Positions 1 through 9,728 of a DNA stretch of 25,381 bases are shown here, piece by piece. The notes beneath the pieces are model-generated. The model did not search any database and was not told the origin of the DNA. It was given only the letters and a program-made list of their open reading frames with translations. Source of the stretch: Sphacelaria rigidula (taxonomy: Eukaryota; Phaeophyceae; Sphacelariales); contig CAXNAA020000169.1 of the NCBI GenBank assembly GCA_964200075.2, positions 1-25,381 of the forward strand, written 5' to 3'. The stretch's first letter is position 1. Each line of letters begins with the position of its first letter. The translations under genes and the position numbers were made by a program.

Positions 1-523
1 AGAGCTTGATTCAAAGACCAAGTCTCTCTTCACCGTCGATCTGTTTTCGATCGTGAGATCTGTCCCGATATTATTGTTAGTCGTGTAGATATGACACGAT
101 TGTTTTTTCCAGCTCGCCTTATAATTCCGTCTCTTTTCTCCGGATTTATGACACGGCGAGTCAAGTTAGCGCGTATTTTTTTATCTTGAACCGATTTGAT
201 TCGCGTTCATGTCTGAATATTATCTTAGTCGTGTAGGCCTGCCACGAGAAATTATTGCAGCTCGCCTTAATTATTTAATTTATTTATTTTTTCGCGAATT
301 TTGTGGGCGGCGAGTCACTTAGCGCGTACTATTCAACTTGGTTTGATTTTTTACGCGTTTCATTTATTTATTTTCAGACATTCTGTTGGTCGTGTAAGTA
401 TGACACGATTTTTTTTCTAGCTCGCCTTATACTCTTCTTTTTTTTTTCGAATTTTGAGATGGCGAGTCAAATTAGCGCGCATTATCCAACTTGTGTTTAT
501 TCGATACGCGTTAATGAGTTGTT
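1..523. repeat. Tandem array of ~150-bp units, each with two conserved inverted-repeat pairs
   Basis: Three imperfect units begin at 81, 229 and 390 (spacing 148 and 161), and the tail of another unit occupies 1-80, so the array extends past the window edge. Each unit holds a short hairpin, TCGTG(T)...(A)CACGA, at 81-99, 229-247 and 390-408, and a wider pair, CTCGCC...GGCGAG, at 113-160, 261-314 and 421-466. A GTCA(A/C)(G/A)TTAGCGCG-like box follows each. The arms stay the same while loops and spacers diverge. Relative to the minus-strand element the array lies just after the chromodomain, and unit C overlaps its last codons, so it is the 3' untranslated region or part of the LTR. Confidence 0.8.
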
Positions 524-545
524 GACATTGTGGTATCTCGTCCGC

Positions 546-2311
546 TCAGTACTCTAAGTCTGCTGACGGCCCGTAGCCTTCAAGACGGAGACGGTACTTG
601 TAATTTTGATGGCTCTTTCTTCCCGGACCTCGTTTGTGGCCCACCACCTTGTCAACGATGTAACGTTCAATTCTTGGTTTCTTTACTTCCGGACGGTCAA
701 GTTGGGGCAGGGGTAGTTTTTTGCCTAGGAAATACTCGTCGAGTTGGTCAAACTCGGGAGCTGAGGCTCGTTCTCGTGGATAATATTGCTTAAGGTGAGC
801 GAGGTGTACCGACGACCCTTTCGCATCTTCGCTTGACTTGACCTTATAGACAACCGGAGAAATTTGTTTGACGACCTTGTATGGCCCCCGCCATGGTAAT
901 ACCAACTTTGGATTAGGACCGTCTGTATCTTGGTGTGGCCTGAACAATAGCACTTGTTGGCCAGGTTTTAAAACAGGATATGGCTTGAGCTTATCATTGC
1001 TTGCCTTTTGTTTGTCTGCTCGTTTTTCCAAGTTGCGTCTGGCAATTTCAAAAGCAATCTGCAAGTTCTTTTGTCTCTTCCGCGTATTGTTCAGCATCCA
1101 CAGCGTGCCTTTTTTCGGAAATGCCCAAAATAATGTCGACATGTAATTTTGGTTGACGTCCGGACATGAGAAAATAGGGTGTTTCTTGCACTGAGGTATT
1201 GAATGATGTATTATACGCCATTTGCACGAAGGGTAGCATAGACGCCCAGTTGTCTTGTTCGACAGTGCTCTATGCATGGCTAACATTGCGCGCAAATTCG
1301 AGTGTACGCGTTCTAGAACAGAGTTGCCTTGAGGGTGGAATGGTGTCGTGCGTGTTTTGTCGAACTTAAGAATCAACTGCAACTGGTATATTACCCGGTT
1401 GTCCAACGCCTTCCCGCGATCAGAATGTAATTTTTTCGGGTATCGCAAATGTCGTGAAGACACGGTCTACCAACATTCTTGCCACAATATTAGCGGATTT
1501 GTTCGGTATGGGAATAAACAGTGCATATTGTGTCAGATGATCCATCACAGACAGTACATACTTACACGGCACGCCCGGGTGACGAATTCGAAACCGTCTT
1601 GTATTCGACAAGATCTATCGATGTCCGCTCAAAAGGTCTGTTCACGGGTACGTGGCCTACAGGCAATTTCGGACGGTTATGGGCCGTCTTTCTTCTCTGA
1701 CATGAGTGGCAACGTTGACACCACTTTCGCACATCTTGGCTCAATGTCGACCAATAATATTTGTTCTTAATATTTTCATACGTCGGTTTGAATCCAAGGT
1801 GACCTCCAGACAACAGATGATCGTGATAAGAGTGCCGAACGAAATTAACCAGAGCTTCTGGTAGCACTAGTCTATCGCGGTCGGTGCCTTTTTTTCGAAG
1901 GTTCCCTGGCAAGTATGACCTGAACAAAATACCGTCACGAAGCAAAAAGTAGGACATAAAAGTCAGTGCCCCCTGTTCCGGTAACGATGCGTTGTCGTCT
2001 GTCAGATATTGAATATAAGAGCCATATTCTTTTGCCCGTTCGGTTCGCAACTTGTCTTTGTTTGCAGATGTGAAAATATGTGTAGCGTTTGTGTGGGTAG
2101 CATTGACGGTAAATAGCTCTCTGTCGCTCTGTACTGGTTTGAGATTATCCAATTTATCCACTGAAATTTGAAACGGTTGGTGCGGTTTCTTCGCGTGCAA
2201 TTCGGGATCTTCTGGGACGTTCCGACAAATTGGCGCGAGCAGGGGTTTGACCTCATTATTCTGGTCTCCTTCAAACCGAAAGAGCCTTGACAGAGTGTCC
2301 GGAACGGTATT
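546..2311 (-). pseudogene. Integrase with GPY/F module and C-terminal chromodomain (broken)
   Basis: Integrase joins retrotransposon cDNA to host DNA. Seen in order: the segment linking RNase H to integrase; an HHCC zinc finger with a SGGHLG box and CQRCHSC near 1690-1850; the first core Asp in SIDLVEY; a core strand near 1450-1560; then LHSDRG and a Glu in SVLERV. Exactly 35 residues separate the second Asp from the Glu, so DD35E spacing is intact. A GPY/F motif (WRGPYKVV) lies near 870, and a chromodomain near 545-660 with YIVDKVVGH and EGYGPSADLEY. Frames change near 1575, 1433 (T6 run), 1245 and 1060. The middle stretch 1060-1239 reads correctly only in another frame. A TGA at 546-548 cuts the chromodomain, although related sequence (ADEIPQCQQLINAY) continues in frame beyond it. 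Confidence 0.88.
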
Positions 2312-4016
2312 TCATTTTCCCGGTTTGTGCCTCACAGTGAAGTCAAAGGACTGTAAAGCTATCGCCCATCTTGTCAACATATTGCTCGTGTCTTGCATGG
2401 AGTAGAGGTACCGTAGTGCTGCATGGTCTGCCACACACGAGAAATGTTTTCCCCATAAAAAGGGCCTCCAGTGTTGTATAATTAATACCACTCCATAACA
2501 TTCTTTGAGTTTAGCGGAGTAGTGCCCTTGAGCATGATCGAAACGCTGACTGCAATACGCTACGATTGCAGTTTTTCCCCCCTTTATCTTGGGTGAGCAC
2601 CGAACCAGCACCCTCTCCAGGCGCGTCAACTTGAATGGTGAACTCCTTTGAAAAGTCTGGGAAGTAAAGGACAGGAGCGGTGGTGAGAAGCCTTTTTACT
2701 TCGGCAAAAGCTGCATCGTGTTCGTGATCCCAGCGTTTTGTTACTTCCTTGGCTGCCTCTTTTTTCGTTACATCTACCAACGGGGCGATTACCTGTGCGA
2801 GATTCGGAATGAATTTTCTCACAAAATTAACCGTCCCTAACACTGAACGTAATTGTTTGATGTTCGTTGGTGTAGGTAAATCCAAGATGGCCTTTACGCG
2901 GTCTTCCCCAATTTTGATCCTGTCGGCGGACAAAGTGTAGCCGAGGTACTTGACCTCCTTGGGACCAAACTGTGCTTTAGAGGGCTTCAGGGTAAGACCC
3001 GCTTTTTTCAGTGCTTCGAACATGTCTTCCAGTAGGGTGAGGTGACTTCCCCATGTGGAGGAGCAGACGATCAAATCATCCATGTACACCAACAGACCGC
3101 TCCTGGGTCCAAAGTGTGAGAAAGTAAGAGCCATTATTCGCGAGAAAATGAACGGGAAAGATGCTAGGCCGAACGGTAGCCTATTGAAAACCCACTTACC
3201 TTTCTCTGTAACAAGGGTCGTTTTTTCTTTCTCCTCCTCCGCTATTGGGATCTGATGGAACGCGCTCTGCACATCAAAGACAGAGATAAATTTGGTGCCT
3301 GCCACCGTATCTACATGACTTTCCAAATTAAGCATTGGCCATGATTTTCGCACAAGACATTTATTGAGCGTGGATCTGTATTCAACACAAAATCGGGCGG
3401 TACCATCATGTTTAGCTACGATCGTCACTGCCGAGCCCCATGGGCTGGGTCTTTGTTCGATTATTCCGTCTTTTTCCATCTCCTGTACGCAGTTGTCGAT
3501 GACTTCTTGAATTCTGGGGTTGGCTCTGTACGGGGCCCGATCGACGGGCTTGGTGCCCGGGACAAGGGGAAAAATTTCTTCCCCAATTGTACAACAACCT
3601 AATTTTCGTTGTGACAGTGAGAACACGGACCTGTAATTGATGCATAGGTCGAGTACTTGGCTCTTCTGATTTTCAGAAAACGTGCTATGTTTAAATGCAT
3701 TTTGGAGCGCTGTTGTAAGTTCTTCTCGGGCGTCAGTATTTTGCCGTTCAGCTTGTGAAGTTTCACCGGCGTTTCCCGTCGGGTCATTTTTTTCGACTTG
3801 TGTGATGTGTCCCAAAAGTAAAATTCTTGGGAGTTGGACGTGTTTATTCGACGGGTTTGCTACTTGAACCATAGCTGTTTTGTTGACCGCTGACCAGGTG
3901 AGGGATGTGCGTGCTACAACGAGGCGGCTAAAAGCATCCGGTACTTTGTTGGATTGGAGGTCTTCACTCGTTACAATTCTTGGCTCAATGACCGCTTCAG
4001 TCGTAAATTTTGGCGG
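2312..4016 (-). pseudogene. Reverse transcriptase-RNase H (broken)
   Basis: The reverse transcriptase copies element RNA into DNA; RNase H removes the RNA strand. The frame is open from just after the TAA at 4017 through an Met at 3872 to about 2575. Motifs: ARFCVEYRSTLNK, FISVFDVQSAFHQIPI (first catalytic Asp), NRLPFGLASFPF, and the catalytic box LLVYMDDLIV near 3080, then FGPKEVKYLGYTLSADRIK and QLRSVLGTVNFVRKFIPN. RNase H starts at FTIQVDAPGEGAGSVL, where the usual TDAS reads VDAP. A frameshift near 2575, in a C6 run, moves the rest to another frame (YCSQRFDHAQGHYSAKLKE, VADHAALRYL). That frame ends at a TGA (2312-2314) inside the conserved KPGKxNxVPDxLSRLF motif, which resumes in frame after it. 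Confidence 0.92.
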
Positions 4017-4926
4017 TTAATTTGTTTCGACCAGGAGAGCCATCTCACTTCGCGGCGGGACGGAGCACCTTTTTGATATATACACCGGTACATTTCCAGC
4101 CGATGCTACCCGTATGACAGAGCAATAATCATATTCTGAAAACTTCGAATGAACTTTTCTGTCTTTTCTTCGGTGAGTAGCTGTAAGGCGAACTGTTGAA
4201 CTACGAAACGCCAGGGTTTCTGCGTGCCAATCGAGAATCCCGCCAAATGCGCTCATCACCGAATTCTTTATCAGCATGAGATCTGGCCCGATATTCCTGA
4301 GGACAGATGCTTCGACGGGCATGGTTATGTCACCCAGCGTGAGGTCAAAGCGAATGAATCCCTTGAGTGATTGGTGAACCGTCAGCACTTCTTAGATCGA
4401 CAGAACGCGATGGGACGGATTGAATGTCCTGCTCTCTCAAAGTGGGATGTGCACGAATGAACTTGAGACTGATTATGGGAAGATCCGAAGCAGTATCAAT
4501 GGTTATGGCCGAAACCTCCATTCCGTTGACTCTGGCGGGAACCTCCACTCTTGCTGATGCAGGTCGTAACGTTGCCGGCTTCCTAGTGTAGCGGGCCAAC
4601 GAAGACACGAAGAGAGGCTCGAATTCTGCCGAGCCTGGGGGCAAAATTTCGGATCTGTGCTTTTCAATATTTTTTAGAGACGTCTTGGTTATAAAAGCAG
4701 CTTGGGGCGCAATTTCCAGGTAGCGATGCTTCCCACGTAAAATCTGATCTTGACCTGTTGTATTCCCCACTTGCTCTTTCGTTCTAGCCTTTGCAACTGT
4801 AACCTCTTCCACATGTACTCTCTTACATGACCTCACAGAAGAAGCTACGCCTTGGCTAGCAAACTGCAGACGTTTCTTGCCCTTTTTATTTCCCACCAGA
4901 GGGTCGGCACCTATTTCGTGGTGCAC
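4017..4926 (-). pseudogene. Retropepsin-like aspartic protease with a basic N-terminal region (broken)
   Basis: The protease cuts the gag-pol polyprotein. A frame open from 4926 to 4345 has a lysine/arginine-rich first half, then VPARVNGMEVSAITIDTASD, the active-site loop. It reads D-T-A where retropepsins normally have D-[TS]-G, either damage or lineage variation. After a frame change near 4360 the fold continues as GFIRFDLTLGDI and IGPDLMLIKNSVMSAFGGIL, matching the second half of a retropepsin. A single TAA at 4017-4019 separates it from the reverse-transcriptase frame, and coding continues in the same frame beyond that stop (PPKFTTEAVIEPR). I could not assign the basic N-terminal part to gag. 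Confidence 0.75.
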
Positions 4927-5020
4927 AGTTTTTTCCCTCGAGTTTCCGTACTTTTGCGTAACACGTGTTACCTTAGAACCTCCATCTTTGATAGATTCTA
5001 CGGTAGTTACTCTTCTCGCT

Positions 5021-5535
5021 TCATATACTCGACAGAAATTTCAGTGTGGCATGATCCGTCACCCAGGTATAGAATGTCGACCCCCATAAAACGGGGCGCC
5101 ATGATGTATCGGGGTTTTTTTTTACACCCACATAACATTCCCTGGGTCTCACAGAGTGCTGCCGCTGAGCGTGGTTCAAACGTTGGCTGCTATATTTTAT
5201 GAGCACACCTCGTCGCCTTCCATTAGATCGAAACCGAGCCGGCCTCTCCCGTTGACGCCTCTGGTTGGATGGCTTAGAAAATTCTGGGAAATTGAGGACC
5301 AGTGTGTTCGTCAGAAACCGTTATGTTCTACAAGGCTGTGCCATGTTCAGGCTTCCAACGCTGAGGGCTGCGCAGTCACTCCTACGAGGTTCGATATAAG
5401 TTACCTTACGAACGGAATCGTGCCGATCACTGAAAGTAAGTGCTTGCGATGTTGGTCGGTTTGGTCATCTCCTACTTTGATACCATTCGCTGACAGCGCA
5501 TGTCTCAGGTACTGTTTTGGTCCAAATTTAATTGT
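5021..5535 (-). pseudogene. Fragment of a second gypsy pol (RT thumb to RNase H)
   Basis: Minus-strand pieces read HALSANGIKVGDD (about 5464-5510), HLLSVIGTIPFVR (5405-5443) and, in the open frame 5206-5021, KYSSQRLNHAQRQHS, WRPVLWGSTF and VTDHATLKFL. They are collinear with the RT-thumb and RNase H parts of the neighbouring element. The two landmark motifs are about 310 bases apart here and about 375 there, so part is lost. Residue differences are numerous, so this is a distinct copy or family rather than a recent duplicate. The recognisable RNase H homology stops at about 5021, next to the start of the other element. Confidence 0.75.
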
Positions 5536-5579
5536 CGATGGTTCAGGGATCACGACCGACGCTGTTTTTAGAGCTTGAG

Positions 5580-6111
5580 CATGCGTTCGAGTCAGTAGGG
5601 TAAACCCCCTGCCCTATCACGAGGTCAAACAGATGAGTCCACTATTCGTTCATCGCTAAAATATCCGCAATTTCCGGTGGTGTACCGTAATTTCTTAATT
5701 TAAAGATCCAGATCAAAATATCCGCGTGGATGTGACCGGATGATCTTTTGAAGTGAATATGAGTAGGTCTGATTCGAAATCAACGACCCTTGCCTACAAC
5801 CTTGCTCTTCACTCTGTCGGCAGGTTGAAGAGGCGTCAACCCATAATGCAACGCCACCCGTCCGTTGGGGTACCGAGTAACATGCAACATAATATCAGTC
5901 CGCGAGTTGAGCTATTCATGTTGAACGACCGTGGACACATCGCTTGTTCGACGGCTGTATTACGAAAGCTGCTTAGGAGATGATGAGTCAAAATACGGAG
6001 GCTGTTCATATTACACACCGCACTCCGTTTTTTTTTTCGACTCTTGGGTGCTATCGGACTGTGTGTACTCCCTCTTGATTTCAAGAGTTTGTCGGTTATG
6101 GGTTTATCCCC
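5580..6111. other. No gene seen; possible decayed retroelement flank
   Basis: I found no motif, splice-consistent exon or RNA gene in this stretch. The word AAAATATCCGC occurs twice (about 5658 and 5716). It may be decayed retrotransposon sequence upstream of the pol fragment, but nothing shows this directly. Confidence 0.4.
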
Positions 6112-6460
6112 CCTATACACCTCTCCCTTGTTGCATGCGTTCTGTGATGTAGAGCATTGAACCGTCTGCAATTTGCAACTCCTCTCAACTTATGAGCTGT
6201 GAGATGCGGCAAGGCCGTCCATACACCCTCTTTCACTTGCTAAATGCAAGGGTATGATAAGGTAGTGAATTCGCAGATTGGGTAGTTCCACCTATACATC
6301 TCCATTTGCATGCGTTTTGAGATGTGAGCTTTCAAACTGTCTGCAATTTGCAACTCCTGTCAACTTGTGAGCTGTGAGATGCGGCAAATCCGTTTGTACA
6401 CCTTGCGCGTGCTAAGTGGTCGGGTATGTAAGGTAGAGCATTTGCAGGTTGGGTACTACT
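6112..6460. repeat. Tandem repeat, 179-bp unit, two copies
   Basis: Copy 1 starts at 6112 and copy 2 at 6291, both with CCTATACA(C/T)CTC. Both contain GTCTGCAATTTGCAACTCCT, a TGTGAGCTGTGAGATGCGGCAA-type box and a GGGTATG...AAGGTAG tail, with small indels between them. No coding potential is visible. The stretch TGCATG...GTGAGCTTTCAAA in copy 2 resembles the minisatellite at 15.8 kb. Confidence 0.85.
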
Positions 6461-6782
6461 TTCTTCAGTGCTATCTCAAATCACCGCGTTTGTAGAGGTC
6501 GGCCTGCTTGATTGATTGCAAATCCTCTAGTACTAACGCAGTGGTGAGAGGTGAGTTGATGGGTGTGGCTCCGCAACTTGACAAGCCCTGAATGAACACA
6601 TGACCACTCTGACCTCTCAACCGAAAGAATTGTGCACATGACCCATGCATTTCACCTGCTATTGCACTCCTTGCACAGCCCTGGCGTCCCTGGCGTCCAA
6701 GCAACATCTTGTTGTTTGTTCTTACGAGCGCCTCGACCGGTGTAGTAGGTGTCGCTGTTTCTGCGTTAGCTAAAAATATCTA
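6461..6782. other. No supportable feature
   Basis: Only short open frames without recognisable motifs occur here. The right end grades into the degenerate tRNA-Ser-like copy that begins the next tandem repeat. Confidence 0.4.
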
Positions 6783-7153
6783 GTGTGCCCCGCACACGTG
6801 TTTACTAAACTGGTGTTCGCCAATGTGCAAGTCGTGAGACTCCTGGTGACGGTGGAAACCGTCGAAGGTGGCCGATGATTTCCCGCGGGTTATGTAGTCA
6901 AGGACTGACCGTTAGTCGTGGGGTTGAGGCGAAGTGGATCACTCGGGAAAGCTCGACGTTGGCTTGCTAAGTCAATGCGCCTCGCACGCGTGAGTTCGAA
7001 TCTCACTGGTGTCGCCAATGTGGAAGTCGTGAGACTCCCGGTGACAGTGGAAACCGTCGAAGGTGGCCGATGATTTCCCTCGGGTTATGTAGTCAAGGAT
7101 TGACCGTAAGTGGTGGGGTTGAGGCAAAGTGGATCACTCTGGAAAGCTCGACG
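6783..7153 (+). repeat. Tandem duplication (~195 bp) carrying tRNA-Ser 3' ends
   Basis: The stretch from TGGTGT(T)CGCCAATGTG to GGAAAGCTCGACG occurs at 6811-6958 and 7007-7153. Each copy is preceded by a tRNA-Ser 3' half: degenerate at 6783-6823, well preserved at 6959-7017. Each unit also has AGTC-GTGA-GACT (6830-6841) and GACGGT-GGAA-ACCGTC (6848-6863; one pair lost in copy 2 at 7043-7058), both with GNRA-type tetraloops. GGCGAAGTGG near 6930 resembles a Pol III A box, with the tRNA B box about 60 bases on. I infer a tRNA-Ser-derived retroposon (SINE-like) present as a head-to-tail dimer. Confidence 0.65.
6959..7017 (+). pseudogene. tRNA-Ser(GCT) 3' half with encoded CCA
   Basis: Seen: anticodon stem TTGGC/GTCAA (6959-6963, 6971-6975, one G-T pair) closing the loop TTGCTAA with anticodon GCT; a class II variable arm TGCG-CCT-CGCA (6976-6986); T arm GTGAG-TTCGAAT-CTCAC (6990-7006), which holds a near-consensus B box; 3' acceptor strand TGGTGTC, discriminator G and CCA (7007-7017). 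This matches eukaryotic tRNA-Ser(GCT). The 5' acceptor strand GACACCA and a normal D arm are absent upstream, so it is not a functional gene. Nuclear tRNA genes normally lack CCA, so an encoded CCA points to copying from mature tRNA. Confidence 0.8.
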
Positions 7154-7208
7154 AGCGCGAGCGAGTTAGCCCGAAAACGAAGTCTGAGAGTCTTGGTCAA
7201 GAGTGATG

Positions 7209-7323
7209 CCCCAGGGATAGCCAGCAGTTCGCTGGGAAAATCCCTGTTACCTTGGGGTCCCAGATTCGGCTGTACAGATATGGCAGTTTCGGGGCTCCTG
7301 CGAACTTACCCCTGTAACAGCCG
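7209..7323. other. Strongly self-complementary segment, possible structured RNA
   Basis: Three collinear helices nest: CCCCA 7209-7213 with TGGGG 7253-7257; GGGAT 7214-7218 with ATCCC 7240-7244; CCAGC 7221-7225 with GCTGG 7231-7235. A second stem follows, CGGCTGT 7267-7273 with ACAGCCG 7317-7323, enclosing GCAG/CTGC (7283-7286, 7298-7301). It directly follows the tRNA-Ser-like tandem repeat and may be its 3' body. No known RNA family was recognised. Confidence 0.45.
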
Positions 7324-7330
7324 TTCACTA

Positions 7331-8449
7331 GGTTACACGTCATGAAAGGAAATCTCTCCGCACATGACCAAATGGCGATCTCCTCAAATCACATTTTTTC
7401 CTGGGAGATGCTGGTGATCAGTACAAGACGTATCTCATGGTGGAGTGCCGTTGTTGAAAAGGCAGTCTGAACGCCCGACCGCCTGCAGTCAGATCACGTG
7501 AAGCAATCTATCAGGACGGTAATCTGTTGAGGCTACCCAGATTCGGGCACAGAGCATACTGATCATTTTTCTTTCTCGTTGGTTCACACCTTGAGATTAC
7601 CTGGACGCTTAGGTCCCCTCAATTTGGTGCATGGTCAGCGCGGTAGCATCAGGTGGCTGTGGTGCGAGTTACAGCCTTGGTTGCATTGCCAGCCTTCGGC
7701 TTCACTTAGGTGAACAACTACAGTGAAGATATAAAAGGCAGCCCGCATCAGCCACATGTCGTCAATATTAGGGCAATCCAAATGAACTTCATCTCGCTGG
7801 AGAAGGCATGGTTGTCGAATTAAATAGCAAAACGTGAGACGTGTCGGGTTGACAGCCATGACTGCCAGCACCATAATTTCTTTCCCACGGGTCCTATCTT
7901 TTCAGGGTATAAGACATTGTAGACCGAAACGAGGACAAAGCTTTTGGTCCTCATGTGTAAACAAAAGAGAGCCCGTTCCAGCCACCCGACCTTCGCTATA
8001 GCGGTGTCGTGCTTTTGTCGTGCTATCGAACAACAACTCATACGGTACACATCGAACGCTATGACGTTGCAGTCATTTCAAAATGTATTCAACTGCCGGT
8101 ATCTACCGGTGTAACGGCTAACACATATCACCATCACATTACCAAAAATTCCCACAGGATAACCTCCGGTAATTGTCGGCGATCCACATTTACCCAAATC
8201 GCCTGACCTTAGGTTACCCGAAATATTCCTGTTCAGATGAACCCCACAAGATTATGCCTGAAACAATACTGTACGGGTACATGCTCATGTGTTGAGGGTG
8301 GTTCTCACCTAAGGAAACATTATTCTCCGTAGTCACACAACCCACAGGTATTGAGCAGACCTCATTTTTGTTCCAAACACGCGCTCAAAATTGGCGGTGA
8401 GCTGCCCCCTAGATATCACACAAGTCAGTTTTCTCTCAATACTGCCGCC
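7331..8449. other. No supportable gene
   Basis: Only short frames are present. One minus-strand stretch near 7740-7800, after a pyrimidine-rich CTTCTCCAG, reads DEVHLDCPNIDDMWLMRAA and could be an exon, but no neighbour or family supports it. Confidence 0.3.
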
Positions 8450-8450
8450 G

Positions 8451-8530
8451 CTCCCCGGTGGTGTAATGGTCCGACTGTCGTCATGAGGGTGGAGAGAACG
8501 GGGGTTTGATCACCGATGCGTGGGGTTTTT
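8451..8530 (+). other. tRNA-like Pol III unit, degenerate
   Basis: CTCCCCGGTGGTGTAATGGT (8451-8470) contains an A box as in tRNA-Gly, -Asp or -Gln. GGTTTGATC near 8502 resembles a B box with one change, and GTGGGGTTTTT (8520-8530) supplies a Pol III-type T-run. Acceptor and T stems pair poorly, so a working tRNA is unlikely. A tRNA-derived SINE head or tRNA pseudogene is the best reading. Confidence 0.35.
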
Positions 8531-9728
8531 CTTCATAATGTATGATTTCCACCGTGGAAAGCGTGAGAACGTGAGTGAACAAAGTAGTCGACTGGGTTTG
8601 TGTCACGTGAGTTGACGACGCGGGGCGGGAGTGCTGACCCAATCCGCGAGACCAAAAATGAAAGGCGCGTACCGGGGGAGAGATGGCTTGATCCCTTGAG
8701 ACCACGGATTCACCCTGCGGAAGGGGAGAGGTTAAAAGTGTGTGAGAAATACATGTCAATATCTGTACCGGGGATAGCACATAACACATAGGAAATGAGA
8801 ATATTGAAATGGCCGTGTTCACATGGAGCCCACAGCACACAAACCTCTCCACAACAAGCCGTTGACAGGACGGACTACACAGGTGGGACAACTGAAGGTA
8901 GATGAATGGCAGATACAACGATACTCGGAAGGTAACTCGCAATACTGCGTGCGCCAGACTTAGGCTTATTGCAGTATGTTCTTGTTTTCATTCACTGCAT
9001 TGCCCCCTCACAAATAAATACCAAAGCTGATGTGGGGGGTATTGAACCAGGAGCCGGGAATAATATTGCTCACGCCATTGAGGAAAGGGTATGGACCTGC
9101 CGGTATGCATTGGAAACGTGGTTGTCCCCCAAGAAACATGTTCCAACATGTGATTTCACGCCGACCGTGGATATAGCGACTGATCGGTATACACCGAGTC
9201 GAAAGGAGGCGTGATGTATCGTTGCGACAAGGTATGCCAAACACCATATATGCGGGATGTAATGTTTGTCCAGCATATATATATATGTATATATATATAC
9301 GTTTGTTGGCCGTGCCCATTGCTTGGCTATGATACGGCCCGTCATTCAACACGTTTTGGACAATACACAGTACATGCTTCGGGCGGAGTAAATCTTGGCA
9401 AAGGAGGCAAAACGACAGTTGCATGATAAACGGTTGGGGTCCTAATTACCGGGTTATAGTAGCACAGCAAGCGCTCAATGTCACCACCATCAACCCACGT
9501 AAACAGCAGTCATTTCTACAGTGGAGTGCACTTGTGGTGTGTGCAGTTTCGGGATTGGGCGAGAGCCAAACCACATGAAGCCAGCAGCAGTGCTGCCTTT
9601 TGAGAGTGTGCACTCCCCGAAAGTGGGTCATATATCGTTGCCTCTTGCGCCAACATAGTTTTCCGTCGAACTATATTGAACATACTCGGCCGTAAAGTGC
9701 TGTGGCGACGGGCACACTACAAGCTTAC
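8531..9728. other. No supportable gene; TA microsatellite at 9274-9300
   Basis: There is an alternating TA tract at 9274-9300 and a near-perfect palindrome ACATGTT-CC-AACATGT at 9136-9151. On the minus strand CCTCTCCCCTTCCGCAG near 8725 is a good acceptor-like site, but the sequence after it has no recognised homology. If the methyltransferase gene to the right is intact, its last exons should lie here or further left; I could not identify them. Confidence 0.4.

Larger units (their letters stand above)
1..5020 (-). mobile_element. Degenerate Ty3/gypsy chromovirus (LTR retrotransposon), 5' part missing
   Basis: Seen: on the minus strand the order is aspartic protease, reverse transcriptase, RNase H, integrase, GPY/F module and chromodomain. 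This is the Ty3/gypsy order, and the chromodomain places it among the chromoviruses. Reading needs all three frames. In-frame stops lie at 4017-4019, 2312-2314 and 546-548. Frame changes fall near 4360, 2575, 1575, 1433, 1245 and 1060, several in homopolymers. No gag, primer-binding site or 5' LTR is recognisable: at about 5020 the element abuts a fragment of another gypsy pol. The 3' side runs into a tandem hairpin array that leaves the window at position 1. I infer an old inactive copy. The left limit is unknown and no LTR pair could be found. Confidence 0.9.

Noticed and set aside
1-523. CRISPR-like array
   Set aside because: Units are long, imperfect and without unique spacers; context is a eukaryotic retrotransposon.
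303-1770. Several plus-strand open frames at the left end
   Set aside because: They are antisense shadows of the gypsy integrase and of the T-rich hairpin array.
6870-7190. Box C-like GATGA and box D-like GTCTGA, suggesting a C/D snoRNA or U3
   Set aside because: The C box lacks the expected first base, spacing is wrong for a C/D RNA, and no terminal stem brings the boxes together.
8481-8942. 153-codon minus-strand frame
   Set aside because: No motif, antisense to the tRNA-like unit, and composition typical of chance frames.
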